In this document: piece by piece, positions 42,914-51,538 of the stretch | How positions within the stretch are numbered: the stretch's first letter is position 1 | Layout: each line of letters starts with the position of its first letter | Source of the DNA: JAPOKJ01 sp031421635 | GTDB taxonomy: Bacteria > Pseudomonadota > Gammaproteobacteria > Burkholderiales > Burkholderiaceae_E | Direction of reading: 5' to 3' | Assembly (NCBI GenBank): GCA_031421635.1 | Contig: JANOPA010000113.1 | Coordinates: 1-64,000 of the forward strand | DNA: 64,000 nt | Translations under genes and position numbers: made by a program | The notes under the pieces: generated by a model | Database searches by the model: none | The model's input: only the letters and a program-made list of their open reading frames with translations | What the model was told of the DNA's origin: nothing

Positions 42914-43294
42914 ATGATTCAATCCGTCTTAGCAATTAGTGTCGGGGCGTCACTGGGGGCAGTATTGCGTTGGTTGCTTGGCATAGCGCTTAACGCTGCG
43001 TTTCCCCTGATCCCCCTGGGCACCCTCACTGCAAATCTTGTCGGAGGATATCTGATCGGCTTAGCACTCGCCGTATTCGCCGCCCAACCCACACTTTCAC
43101 CTGAGCTGCGCCTGTTCATCATCACCGGATTCTTAGGTGGCCTGACGACCTTTTCGACATTCTCTGCAGAGGTCACCACCCTTTTACAGCAGGGCAAAAT
43201 TCTTTGGGCGGGAGCGGCTATTTCGGTCCATGTCGTCGGATCACTACTGATGACTGTACTCGGCCTGGCGACGGGTCAGGCCCTCAAAGGATAA
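42914..43294 (+). CDS. crcB: Fluoride channel CrcB (Fluc)
   Basis: 126-residue four-helix membrane protein of the Fluc/CrcB family, which exports fluoride as a dual-topology dimer. Seen: SVGASLGAVLRWLLG, GTLTANLVGGYLIGL with the conserved Asn, and TGFLGGLTTFSTFSAE with the Thr-Phe-Ser-Thr-Phe-Ser track. Full length. The 52 bp between it and the GNAT start hold no recognisable fluoride riboswitch. Confidence 0.93.
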   Translation: MIQSVLAISVGASLGAVLRWLLGIALNAAFPLIPLGTLTANLVGGYLIGLALAVFAAQPTLSPELRLFIITGFLGGLTTFSTFSAEVTTLLQQGKILWAGAAISVHVVGSLLMTVLGLATGQALKG

Positions 43295-43305
43295 TACAGT
43301 CAACT

Positions 43306-44025
43306 CTAGATCGCCACCATTTGCCGAACATTGTCAATCTTCATTTGAGACCCCAGACCAGAAGCAATGGCTTCGCCGCGCTCCATGACCACGTAGTGAT
43401 CGGCCAACTCTTCAGCAAAATCATAGAATTGTTCGACCAGCAAAATGCCCATAGTCCCGCGCTTGGCCAACATCGTGATGACTCTTCCGATATCTTTAAT
43501 GATCGACGGTTGAATACCTTCAGTTGGCTCATCCAGTACGAGAAGCTTTGGCTTCGCTAGTAAGGCGCGAGCAATGGCGAGCTGCTGCTGTTGACCGCCC
43601 GACAAATCACCACCCCGGCGCCTGAGCATTTGCTTTAAGACAGGGAACAAGTCGAAAACCTCTGGGTCAATCCCCGTTCTCGCTGGAAGATAGGCCAGGC
43701 CCATTTTCAGATTCTCCTCGACGGTAAGGCGGCCAAAAATCTCGCGGCCTTGCGGAACGAAACCAATGCCCGCTCTAACTCGTTCATAGGATGGTAGCGA
43801 GTCGACGCGCCGCCCCTGCAAGGCGACTTCGCCGCTCTTGATGGGTACGACGCCCATCAATGACTTCAATAGGGTCGTTTTTCCCACGCCGTTGCGACCG
43901 AGCAGTACGGTAACCTTACCCATCTCAACTTGCATCGAGACGTTACGCAGGATATGACTGCCCCCGTAGAACTGATTCACGTCCTTGACAGCGAGCAAGG
44001 CCGTGCCTTGAGAGTTAACGGCCAA
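43306..44025 (-). CDS. urtE: Urea ABC transporter ATP-binding protein UrtE
   Basis: Second ATPase of the urea uptake transporter, HAAT/branched-chain family. GRNGVGKTTLLKSLMG (Walker A), LSGGQQQQLAIARALL, LLVLDEPTEGIQPSII (the family's EGIQP) and VEQFYDFA switch region. I place the start at TTG 44025: GGAGGT stands 5 bases upstream and the gene then overlaps urtD by 11 bp. The frame stays open to 44097 but without a ribosome site. 239 residues. Confidence 0.93.
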   Translation of the reverse strand: MAVNSQGTALLAVKDVNQFYGGSHILRNVSMQVEMGKVTVLLGRNGVGKTTLLKSLMGVVPIKSGEVALQGRRVDSLPSYERVRAGIGFVPQGREIFGRLTVEENLKMGLAYLPARTGIDPEVFDLFPVLKQMLRRRGGDLSGGQQQQLAIARALLAKPKLLVLDEPTEGIQPSIIKDIGRVITMLAKRGTMGILLVEQFYDFAEELADHYVVMERGEAIASGLGSQMKIDNVRQMVAI

Positions 44026-44893
44026 GATAGACCTCCACGACCTTTTCATTGGCTTGAACGTCGGCCAAGCTACCTTCCGCCAAGACACTACCCTCATGCA
44101 ATACCGTCACTTTCTTGGTAGCAGCATTCACACCGCGAGTCGTCAACTCGCCGATGAACTTCATATCATGCTCCACCACCACCAAAGAATGCGAGCCTTC
44201 GAGCGACAAGAAGAGTTCAGCGGTGCGCTCTGTCTCTTCATCGGTCATCCCTGCGACTGGTTCATCAAGCAACAACAACTTTGGCTCCTGCATCAACAAC
44301 ATACCAATCTCGAGCCATTGCTTTTGGCCGTGCGAAAGATTACCCGCTTGCTTACCCGCGAAATTACGCAAGTGGATCAACTCTAGTGTTGAAGTAATGC
44401 GATCAAAGGCGGCACTATCGAGTTTGGCGAACATCGTGGCGCGCGCACGTCGATCAGTGGACAAAGACAGTTCAAGGTTCTCGAACACATTGAGTTGCTC
44501 AAACACCGTGGGCTTCTGAAATTTTCGGCCAATACCTATTTGCGCAATCTGCGCTTCACGCATACGCAACAAATCGACCGTGCTTCCGAAAAAAACTTGA
44601 CCGCTATCGGGGCGAGTTTTGCCGGTGATGACGTCCATCATCGTTGTTTTGCCCGCACCATTTGGGCCGATGATGCAGCGCAGTTCGCCGGTATTGACGG
44701 CGAGGGAGAGGCCGTTTAGTGCCTTGAAGCCATCAAAGCTCACTGACACATTTTCGACATAAAGCACAACACCATGAGCCACATCCAAGGTTTTAGAGCT
44801 ACCGATCCGGCCGCCATAATTGGTGGGGGCATCACCCGAATCACTCACGGCATCGGCAATCTTCGTGGTGTCGTGATGGGCCAGAGTACTCAT
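44015..44893 (-). CDS. urtD: Urea ABC transporter ATP-binding protein UrtD
   Basis: First ATPase of the urea transporter, 292 residues. Walker A IGPNGAGKTTMMDVITG, Q-loop RKFQKPTVFEQLNVFENLEL, signature LSHGQKQWLEIGMLLMQ (SHGQ, as usual for UrtD), Walker B LLLLDEPVAGMTDEE and HD. ATGA overlap with urtC (start 44893 inside its end). A 35-residue N-terminal leader is slightly longer than in many homologues. Works with UrtE beneath the UrtB/UrtC permeases. Confidence 0.95.
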   Translation of the reverse strand: MSTLAHHDTTKIADAVSDSGDAPTNYGGRIGSSKTLDVAHGVVLYVENVSVSFDGFKALNGLSLAVNTGELRCIIGPNGAGKTTMMDVITGKTRPDSGQVFFGSTVDLLRMREAQIAQIGIGRKFQKPTVFEQLNVFENLELSLSTDRRARATMFAKLDSAAFDRITSTLELIHLRNFAGKQAGNLSHGQKQWLEIGMLLMQEPKLLLLDEPVAGMTDEETERTAELFLSLEGSHSLVVVEHDMKFIGELTTRGVNAATKKVTVLHEGSVLAEGSLADVQANEKVVEVYLGR

Positions 44894-46011
44894 GCCTGAC
44901 CTACTTTCTTCGTCCGACGCAGCAAGCCGAGAATGCCCTGAGGCAAATAAAGCGTTACCAAAATAAATAGTGCGCCCAAGAAATACAACCAGTACTCGGG
45001 AAAGGCCACAGTGAACCAGCTTTTGGCACCATTCACAAAAAACGCCCCAAGGATGGGGCCAATGAGGCTGGCTCGACCGCCCACCGCCGTCCAGATGGCA
45101 ATCTCAATACCGGCTGCGGGAGACATTTCACCCGGATTAATAATGCCTACTTGAGGCACGTATAGGGCTCCCGCAACCGCACACATCACGGCACTAATGA
45201 CCCAAATCGCCAATTTATAAGACACGGGGTTGTAACCGCAGAACATCACTCGAGTTTCGGCATCGCGCAAGGCTTGCAAGATTCTTCCAAAGCGGCTATT
45301 CACGATCAACCTCGCGACAAGGTAGAAACCAATCAAGGTTAATCCGGTGATGACAAACAAGGTCATCCTAGTGCTTGGCACCGCAATGGGAATTCCGAGA
45401 ATGCGTTTGAAATCGGTGAAGCCATTGTTGCCGCCAAACCCGGTTTCATTGCGAAAGAAAAGCAGCATCGCAGCGAATGTCATGGCCTGAGTGATGATCG
45501 AGAAATAGACTCCTTTAATTCTTGAACGAAAGGCGAAAAAGCCGAAAATCAGTGCAACCAAGCCCGGCACCAGGATCACTAGCAGCATTTGCGCGATAAA
45601 CGAATCGCTCAGCGACCAAGCCCAGGGCATTTGCTTCCAATCCAAAAACACCATGAAGTCCGGTAGGTCACTCTTGTAGTTACCTTCTCGGCCAATCTGG
45701 CGCATTAAATACATGCCCATGCAATAGCCGCCTAGAGCAAAAAACAAACCATGACCGAGGGACAAGATACCCGTGTAACCCCAAATCAGATCCATAGCCA
45801 GCGCGCAGATGGCATAGCACATGATCTTACCAACCAAGGCCACCATATAGTCCGACATATGGAATGGATTGGACGCGGGTAAGGCCAAATTCAAGATGGG
45901 AACCAAAACGGCCACCGCAAACACAGCCGCCAATAATGCAGCCCAACCTTTGGAGCCGAGCAAGAGACCACGCCGCTCAAACGACTGTAGTGATTGAGGT
46001 AAGGCACTCAT
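44890..46011 (-). CDS. urtC: Urea ABC transporter permease UrtC
   Basis: Membrane-spanning subunit, 373 residues, about nine helices. Family markers: AICALAMDLIWGYTGILSLGHGLFFALGGYCMGMY and GGRASLIGPILGAFFVNGAKSW, plus the long loop with SDLPDFMVFLDW characteristic of UrtC. Start ATG 46011 overlaps the urtB stop region (ATGA), so translation is coupled. Confidence 0.95.
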   Translation of the reverse strand: MSALPQSLQSFERRGLLLGSKGWAALLAAVFAVAVLVPILNLALPASNPFHMSDYMVALVGKIMCYAICALAMDLIWGYTGILSLGHGLFFALGGYCMGMYLMRQIGREGNYKSDLPDFMVFLDWKQMPWAWSLSDSFIAQMLLVILVPGLVALIFGFFAFRSRIKGVYFSIITQAMTFAAMLLFFRNETGFGGNNGFTDFKRILGIPIAVPSTRMTLFVITGLTLIGFYLVARLIVNSRFGRILQALRDAETRVMFCGYNPVSYKLAIWVISAVMCAVAGALYVPQVGIINPGEMSPAAGIEIAIWTAVGGRASLIGPILGAFFVNGAKSWFTVAFPEYWLYFLGALFILVTLYLPQGILGLLRRTKKVGQA

Positions 46012-47594
46012 GCTTCAGCACTCCTGCCCTTCAGAGCAAACAAGCCTTGCGGACGTTTCTGAATCACCATAACAATCAATACCAGCACCATAATTTTTGC
46101 CAACACAGCGCCTTGCCACCCTTCCAAAAGCTTGTTAATGATGCCGAGGCCCAAGGCCGCGTAGACGGTACCGGCCAACTGACCCACACCACCCAAAACC
46201 ACAACCATGAAGGCGTCCACGATGTAACTTTGGCCCAGATCTGGGCCTACATTGCCGACTTGACTTAGAGCACATCCGGCGAGCCCGGCAATACCCGCAC
46301 CCAATGCAAATGCGTAGGTGTCAATTTTTGCGGTATGCACGCCCATACATGCAGCCATGGTTCGGTTTTGAGTGACCCCGCGGACAAATAAGCCAAGCCG
46401 AGTTCGACTCACTAACAAACTCAAGCCCACCAACACCAAAAGTGAGAACGCGATAATAGCGATACGGTTGTAGGGCAAGGTGAGGTTGCTAAATACTTGC
46501 ACCCCACCGGACAACCAATTAGGGTTTTCAACCTGGACGTTTTGCGCGCCGAAAATTGTGCGAACCGTCTGCATCAATATCAGGCTTATGCCCCAGGTGG
46601 CCAACAGCGTTTCTAGCGGACGGCCATACAGAAACCGAATCACGGTTTTCTCGAGTAATGCGCCGACCAGGGCCGCTGCAAAAAATGACACGGGAATAGC
46701 GACGATAAGGTAGTAGTCAAAGGAACTAGGCGCATAGCTTCGAAATAAATTTTGCACAAAGTAGGTTGCATAGGCGCCAATCATCATCAGCTCACCATGA
46801 GCCATATTAATGACGCCCATCAAACCATAGGTAATGGCCAATCCAAGCGCAACCAAAAGCAAAATCGAGCCTAAACTAGCACCTGTAAAAATCACGCCCA
46901 AGCGCTCGCCCCACACCAAGCGTCCCTCCACCGAGGAGAGCGCTTTCTTCAGTTCAAAGCGAACGTCTTCGTCAGTCTCACCGTCCTTTTTTAAACGATT
47001 CAGAAGAATGGATTTGGTCGCGGAGTTTTCACTTTCTGCCAGCATTTTGACGGCAGCAATGCGTTTCGCCTTATCCGCCGAAGTCACTAGAGCAAGCGCT
47101 CGCAATTGACCAATCTGCTGTTTTAGAGCGCTATCGCTCTCAGCAGCGAAGGCCTTTTCGAGCAAGGGCAGCTTAGTCTCATCGATTTGATCCTTAAGCT
47201 CCAACACGGCCTTCTTGCGAACCGCAAGCTCGGGAGAAATAAGCGCCAGCGCCGCTAAAGCCCCTTCAATTTCCTTGCGCATACGGTTGTTGTTCACGAC
47301 CTCTTCCGCACCCTCCGGAAGCTTGGCGGCTGCGCCAGCGATGTCCTTGGCCGCATCGCCTTTCAGAACGAACACTTTACCATCTGCGGTGCGTACATCG
47401 CCCTCGAGCAACGCGGTTAAAAAAGTGGGTAGTTGCGGGTCAGCGGACGCAAGTAAGGGCGCCAAGGCAGCAATCCGAGCATCACCTTCGCCAACAGACA
47501 CCGACAATGCCTGTTCATTGGTTAAGGCCGAAACGGACATGCTCACGAAGCAGGCGAGTGCTGCAGACCAAGAGCGGAGTGCGGAGAAACTCAT
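46008..47594 (-). CDS. urtB: Urea ABC transporter permease UrtB
   Basis: 528-residue permease. A signal-like N-terminus (SWSAALACFVSMSVSAL) is followed by the UrtB-specific periplasmic extension of about 200 residues made of helical repeats (KAVLELKDQIDETKLPLL, LAESENSATKSILLNRL), then the membrane part: YGLMGVINMAHGELMMIGAY, RTIFGAQNVQVENPNWLSGG, VGNVGPDLGQSYIVDAFMVV. The extension is usual for UrtB. 110 bp after urtA. Confidence 0.95.
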   Translation of the reverse strand: MSFSALRSWSAALACFVSMSVSALTNEQALSVSVGEGDARIAALAPLLASADPQLPTFLTALLEGDVRTADGKVFVLKGDAAKDIAGAAAKLPEGAEEVVNNNRMRKEIEGALAALALISPELAVRKKAVLELKDQIDETKLPLLEKAFAAESDSALKQQIGQLRALALVTSADKAKRIAAVKMLAESENSATKSILLNRLKKDGETDEDVRFELKKALSSVEGRLVWGERLGVIFTGASLGSILLLVALGLAITYGLMGVINMAHGELMMIGAYATYFVQNLFRSYAPSSFDYYLIVAIPVSFFAAALVGALLEKTVIRFLYGRPLETLLATWGISLILMQTVRTIFGAQNVQVENPNWLSGGVQVFSNLTLPYNRIAIIAFSLLVLVGLSLLVSRTRLGLFVRGVTQNRTMAACMGVHTAKIDTYAFALGAGIAGLAGCALSQVGNVGPDLGQSYIVDAFMVVVLGGVGQLAGTVYAALGLGIINKLLEGWQGAVLAKIMVLVLIVMVIQKRPQGLFALKGRSAEA

Positions 47595-47704
47595 TGAGAA
47601 TCAATCTTCAAATAAAAAGGGCGGCCTCATGGTAAGGGCGCCCATAGAGTGGACCAGAATCGAGGCTGCGAACACAGTATGCAACCTCGGCTCAAACCAG
47701 AAGC

Positions 47705-48967
47705 TTACTTCTTTTCAGGCTCGTCTTTCTTCTTGTCGTTACCTTCGATGTATGGGCTCCAAGGATTGGCACGTACTGGACCTTTGGTTTTCCACACAAC
47801 ATTAAACTGACCGTCAGCCTTGATTTCGCCGATAAACACCGGCTTGTGTAGGTGATGGTTTTTAAGGTCCATCGTCGAGGTGAAGCCACCCGGTGCGGTG
47901 AACGTTTGACCAGCCATCGCTGCGATCACTTTGTCGGTGTCCGTGCTCTTGGCTTTTTCAACCGCTTGCTTCCACATATAGATGCCGATGTACGTGGCTT
48001 CCATTGGGTCGTTCGTCAAAGGCTTATCTTTGTGTCCTGGAAGGCCTTTAGCTTTTGCATAGGCGGCCCATTTCTTGGTGAACTCAGTATTGGCTGGGTT
48101 CTTCAAGCTCATGAAGTAATTCCATGCAGCAAGGTGACCCACCAGAGGCTTGGTATCGACACCGCGCAACTCTTCTTCACCTACTGAGAATGCAACCACA
48201 GGCACATCGGTGGCCTTCAGCCCCTGGTTACCGAGTTCTTTGTAGAATGGAACGTTTGAATCTCCGTTAATAGTCGAAATCACCGCAGTTTTCTTGCCTT
48301 CGGCAGCAAACTTTTTGATCTTGCCGATAATTGTTTGATAATCGCTATGACCGAAAGGTGTGTACTCTTCCATGATGTCGCCCTCGGCAACACCTTTGCT
48401 CTTCAAGAAAGAGCGCAGAATCTTGTTCGTTGTACGAGGGTAAACATAGTCGGTACCCAGCAAAACCCAACGCTTCGCGGCGCCACCTTCTTTGCTCATC
48501 AGATATTCCACTGCTGGAATAGCTTGTTGGTTTGGCGCTGCGCCTGTGTAGAACACGTTCTTGGAAAGCTCTTCACCTTCGTACTGCACCGGGTAGAACA
48601 GCAAACCGTTGAGCTCTTCGAAAACTGGCAACACTGATTTACGAGAAACAGAAGTCCAGCAACCGAAAGTCACGGCAACCTTGTCCTGACCGACCAATTG
48701 CTTAGCTTTTTCAGCAAACAATGGCCAGTTCGACGCTGGATCAACCACTACTGGCTCGAGCTTTTTGCCGAGCACACCACCCTTGGCGTTGATTTCATCA
48801 ATGGCCATCAGGGCCACGTCTTTCAGTACGGTTTCTGAAATGGCCATCGTGCCAGAAAGAGAATGCAACACACCAACTTTAATGGTACTTTGCGCATAGG
48901 AAATATTCACGGCTCCGACCATCGCAACTGCGGCGGTCAAAGTCTTAAGTGCGAAACGACGTTTCAT
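47705..48967 (-). CDS. urtA: Urea ABC transporter substrate-binding protein UrtA
   Basis: Periplasmic urea-binding protein. Tat/Sec-like signal MKRRFALKTLTAAVAMVGAV, cut after SYA; the mature part begins QSTIKVGVLHSLSGTMAIS, followed by LFAEKAKQLVGQDKVAVTFGCWTSVSRKSV and LFYPVQYEGEELSKNVFYTGAAPNQQ, all UrtA-specific. I start at ATG 48967 with GGAG six bases upstream rather than the frame-open 48982. First gene of urtABCDE; a sigma-54 promoter lies at 49062-49077. No urease genes in the window. Confidence 0.95.
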   Translation of the reverse strand: MKRRFALKTLTAAVAMVGAVNISYAQSTIKVGVLHSLSGTMAISETVLKDVALMAIDEINAKGGVLGKKLEPVVVDPASNWPLFAEKAKQLVGQDKVAVTFGCWTSVSRKSVLPVFEELNGLLFYPVQYEGEELSKNVFYTGAAPNQQAIPAVEYLMSKEGGAAKRWVLLGTDYVYPRTTNKILRSFLKSKGVAEGDIMEEYTPFGHSDYQTIIGKIKKFAAEGKKTAVISTINGDSNVPFYKELGNQGLKATDVPVVAFSVGEEELRGVDTKPLVGHLAAWNYFMSLKNPANTEFTKKWAAYAKAKGLPGHKDKPLTNDPMEATYIGIYMWKQAVEKAKSTDTDKVIAAMAGQTFTAPGGFTSTMDLKNHHLHKPVFIGEIKADGQFNVVWKTKGPVRANPWSPYIEGNDKKKDEPEKK

Positions 48968-49061
48968 GAGTGCTCCAGGCATTTAGGTTTGATAAAGAGT
49001 TCATCCTCAGGCTTCACTTAGTGTTTTAAGACCTCTTGTAGTCCGCCCTCACCACCCTTAC

Positions 49062-49077
49062 TGCAAGGTCTGTGCCA
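49062..49077 (-). promoter_or_regulatory. Sigma-54 (RpoN) promoter of urtABCDE
   Basis: Minus strand TGGCAC-AGACC-TTGCA, a full match to the sigma-54 pattern TGGCAC N5 TTGCA with GG and GC elements 10 bp apart. Transcription would start near 49050, about 85 bases before the urtA ATG. Nitrogen control by NtrC is expected for a urea transporter. Confidence 0.82.
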
Positions 49078-49171
49078 GCCTTGAAGCGAGACGCGCGCCG
49101 CCTTTTAATGGTGCAATAACCCTGATTCGCAACGCGCACGTTCCTTGCAAACCCGTAGAACACTCAAAAAT

Positions 49172-49196
49172 GGTGCGATACAGTAAGTAGCGCACC
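49172..49196. promoter_or_regulatory. Inverted repeat upstream of the urt promoter, possible activator site
   Basis: GGTGCG (49172-49177) and CGCACC (49191-49196) form a perfect dyad about 100 bp upstream of the sigma-54 site, with a further GGTGCA at about 49110. The half-sites resemble those of NtrC (GCACC/GGTGC), but their orientation and spacing are not standard, so this is only a candidate. The rest of the 48968-49424 gap shows no gene; gcdH transcription must start in its right part. Confidence 0.4.
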
Positions 49197-49424
49197 GAAA
49201 AGAAACTTCGCGTGATTATTTGCCACTAGTTGACGTGCTTAAATTTGCTTCGATATCGTGAAGCGCACAACATTTAGGCAATCTGCTGTCGCGAAAGCCT
49301 TTCTTTCAGTACGGACACCAATTACTTTTGAGTCGGACGGCTAAAATGGGGACCCACTAACATTCGTGCATTCAACATCTGTACATTCCCAGATTGATCG
49401 AAGCCGAAATTGGATTGAAATTTT

Positions 49425-50618
49425 ATGACCCTTTCTCAAAAAGCCGCCTCGTTCAACTGGTCCGACCCGCTACTTCTGGACGATCAACTCAGCTCAGACG
49501 AGCGCCAAGTCAGGGAAGCCGCGAGCGCCTATTGTCAGGACCGCCTCGCTAGTCGTGTGTTAAATGCTTTCCGCAATGAGCAAACCGATCCTAATATCTT
49601 TCGCGAAATGGGCGAGCTAGGTTTGTTGGGAAGCACCATTCCCGAGATTTATGGCGGTGGCGGCATGAACTATGTTTGCTACGGCTTGGTGGCCCGCGAA
49701 GTGGAGCGAGTCGATTCCGGCTATCGCTCCATGATGAGCGTGCAGTCCTCCTTGGTGATGGTACCTATCAACGAATTTGGCACTGAAGGGCAAAAACAAA
49801 AGTATCTTCCCAAGCTGGCCACGGGTGAGTGGATCGGCTGCTTTGGACTGACCGAACCCAATCACGGCTCTGACCCCAATGGCATGCTCACACGCGCTAA
49901 AGCAGTGCCCGGTGGTTACAGCATTAGCGGATCTAAAATGTGGATCAGTAACAGTCCAATCGCCGATGTCTTTGTGGTCTGGGCTAAGGACGACAGCGGT
50001 CAAATCCGTGGTTTCGTGCTCGAAAAAGGCTGGAAAGGTCTCACTGCGCCGGCCATTCACGGCAAAGTCGGTTTGCGTGCTTCGATCACGGGTGAGATTG
50101 TGATGGACGGAGTTTTTTGCCCAGAAGAGAACGCCTTCCCAGAGGTGCGCGGACTCAAGGGGCCATTCACCTGCCTGAACTCAGCGCGATACGGTATCGC
50201 CTGGGGTGCCCTTGGGGCGGCCGAAGATTGCTGGCATCGTGCTCGTCAATACACCTTGGACCGCAAACAGTTTGGTCGACCTTTGGCGGCGAATCAGTTA
50301 ATTCAGAAGAAACTCGCTGACATGCAAACCGAAATTACCTTAGGCCTGCAAGGCTGCTTGCGTCTTGGTCGAATGAAAGATGAAGGGACCGCGGCAGTCG
50401 AGATTACTTCGATTATGAAACGTAATTCTTGCGGCAAAGCATTGGACATCGCTCGCCTGGCTCGCGACATGATGGGCGGTAACGGCATCAGCGACGAGTT
50501 TGGAGTGGCTCGCCATTTGGTGAACTTGGAAGTGGTCAACACCTACGAAGGCACCCATGATATTCACGCGCTTATTCTTGGGCGAGCCATGACAGGAATT
50601 CCTGCCTTCGCTAACTAA
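49425..50618 (+). CDS. gcdH: Glutaryl-CoA dehydrogenase
   Basis: Acyl-CoA dehydrogenase family flavoenzyme that oxidises and decarboxylates glutaryl-CoA to crotonyl-CoA in lysine, tryptophan or aromatic catabolism. Identified by FNWSDPLLLDDQLSSDERQV, EVERVDSGYRSMMSVQSSLV, GCFGLTEPNHGSDP, the FAD part RYGIAWGALGAAEDCWHRA, and NTYEGTHDIHALILGRA, which holds the catalytic Glu. 397 residues, full length. No accompanying CoA-transferase in this window. Confidence 0.93.
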   Translation: MTLSQKAASFNWSDPLLLDDQLSSDERQVREAASAYCQDRLASRVLNAFRNEQTDPNIFREMGELGLLGSTIPEIYGGGGMNYVCYGLVAREVERVDSGYRSMMSVQSSLVMVPINEFGTEGQKQKYLPKLATGEWIGCFGLTEPNHGSDPNGMLTRAKAVPGGYSISGSKMWISNSPIADVFVVWAKDDSGQIRGFVLEKGWKGLTAPAIHGKVGLRASITGEIVMDGVFCPEENAFPEVRGLKGPFTCLNSARYGIAWGALGAAEDCWHRARQYTLDRKQFGRPLAANQLIQKKLADMQTEITLGLQGCLRLGRMKDEGTAAVEITSIMKRNSCGKALDIARLARDMMGGNGISDEFGVARHLVNLEVVNTYEGTHDIHALILGRAMTGIPAFAN

Positions 50619-50659
50619 TTTTTGCTGACTGCTAGGCCGGTGTCCGGTCTGACAAGCGA

Positions 50660-51538
50660 CTATGGACGATGCGCGATTGTCCAGTCATAGGGCGTGAACG
50701 CAGTCGCATACTCGCTCGGAATCTTGAGTTCGGTGTAGCGTTGGGCATAGGCAATCAGGGAAGGTGCATGCGAAGGCGTGAAATCCTCAGTGTAAAACTT
50801 GAGGATTTCATTGAAATACACCGTACGTCGTTCATGGTCAATTCGCAGGTTTTCTGGATTCGCGAAAAACTTGCGGGTCTCCTGATCCAAAACTTCGTTC
50901 AAACTTGCCGCCGTGAACGGAATGCGCGGCAATATCGGGCAAGAAAGCGCCGAACAGTTCAAAACAAAATGAATGCGCGGCTCATTGAGTTTTCGAATGA
51001 TATCGTTCTCGAAACTATAGAGAGACATTTCTCGCTCACCAATTTGAAATTTCCTGAGCACAAAGAAACGAAGCTTGGCGAGCCCCGCGTGGCTTGGGGG
51101 AAGCCCGGAACGAATGACGTTATACATAGAAAGTGCGTTATAGGCGTTGATCATGTGCGCTAAGCGAGACGCGCCTTCCGGCACTTTCTATAAGGACACG
51201 AGGCTTATTAATTGCACATATCGCTCCAAAGCGGGTAATCCCACCTCACTCGCATCAGCCCCGAGTGCGGTAAATCCAACGCGTCCGCGCTCATCGACAT
51301 ACTTGATCAACACTTTTGCATAGCCTTCCTCGGCTTCGCGTAATTGATCGAGCACTCTTTGCACCTGGCTAGCTGTGCTTGTTTCGACCCCACCTATCTG
51401 AGTGGCCGGCCTGTCAAGATCTCCGGGCACGCGCACTACGGTGCTGCAAGCGCCTAATGTCAGACCAAACAAGCACACGCTGAGTGCCCGTTGCAAGCTC
51501 GCAATAAACATTGAGTGATCCCGACGAGGTTTAGGCAC
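50660..51538 (-). pseudogene. DUF547 lipoprotein gene interrupted by an in-frame TAG
   Basis: The N-terminal part (51538 to 51191) has a lipoprotein signal (LSVCLFGLTLGACS, lipobox LGAC) and the start of a DUF547 domain (KVLIKYVDERGRVGFTAL). At 51188-51190 there is TAG, and the same frame goes on with KVPEGASRLAHMINAYNAL, the DUF547 core, then RIHFVLNCSALSCPIL and the FTPYDWT end at 50660. So one nonsense codon splits a 292-codon gene. GTG 51184 could restart the C-terminal part, without export signal. GTG 51538 overlaps the radical SAM stop; ATG 51511 is another start. DUF547 proteins are cysteine-containing, of unknown activity. Confidence 0.85.

Noticed and set aside
19543..51538. Reassignment of TAG as a sense codon
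   Set aside because: TAG ends several intact genes here (TfoX-like at 8159, HutD at 16933, the membrane protein at 19546, the symporter at 42496), so a code change is not supported; nonsense mutation or rare suppression is simpler.
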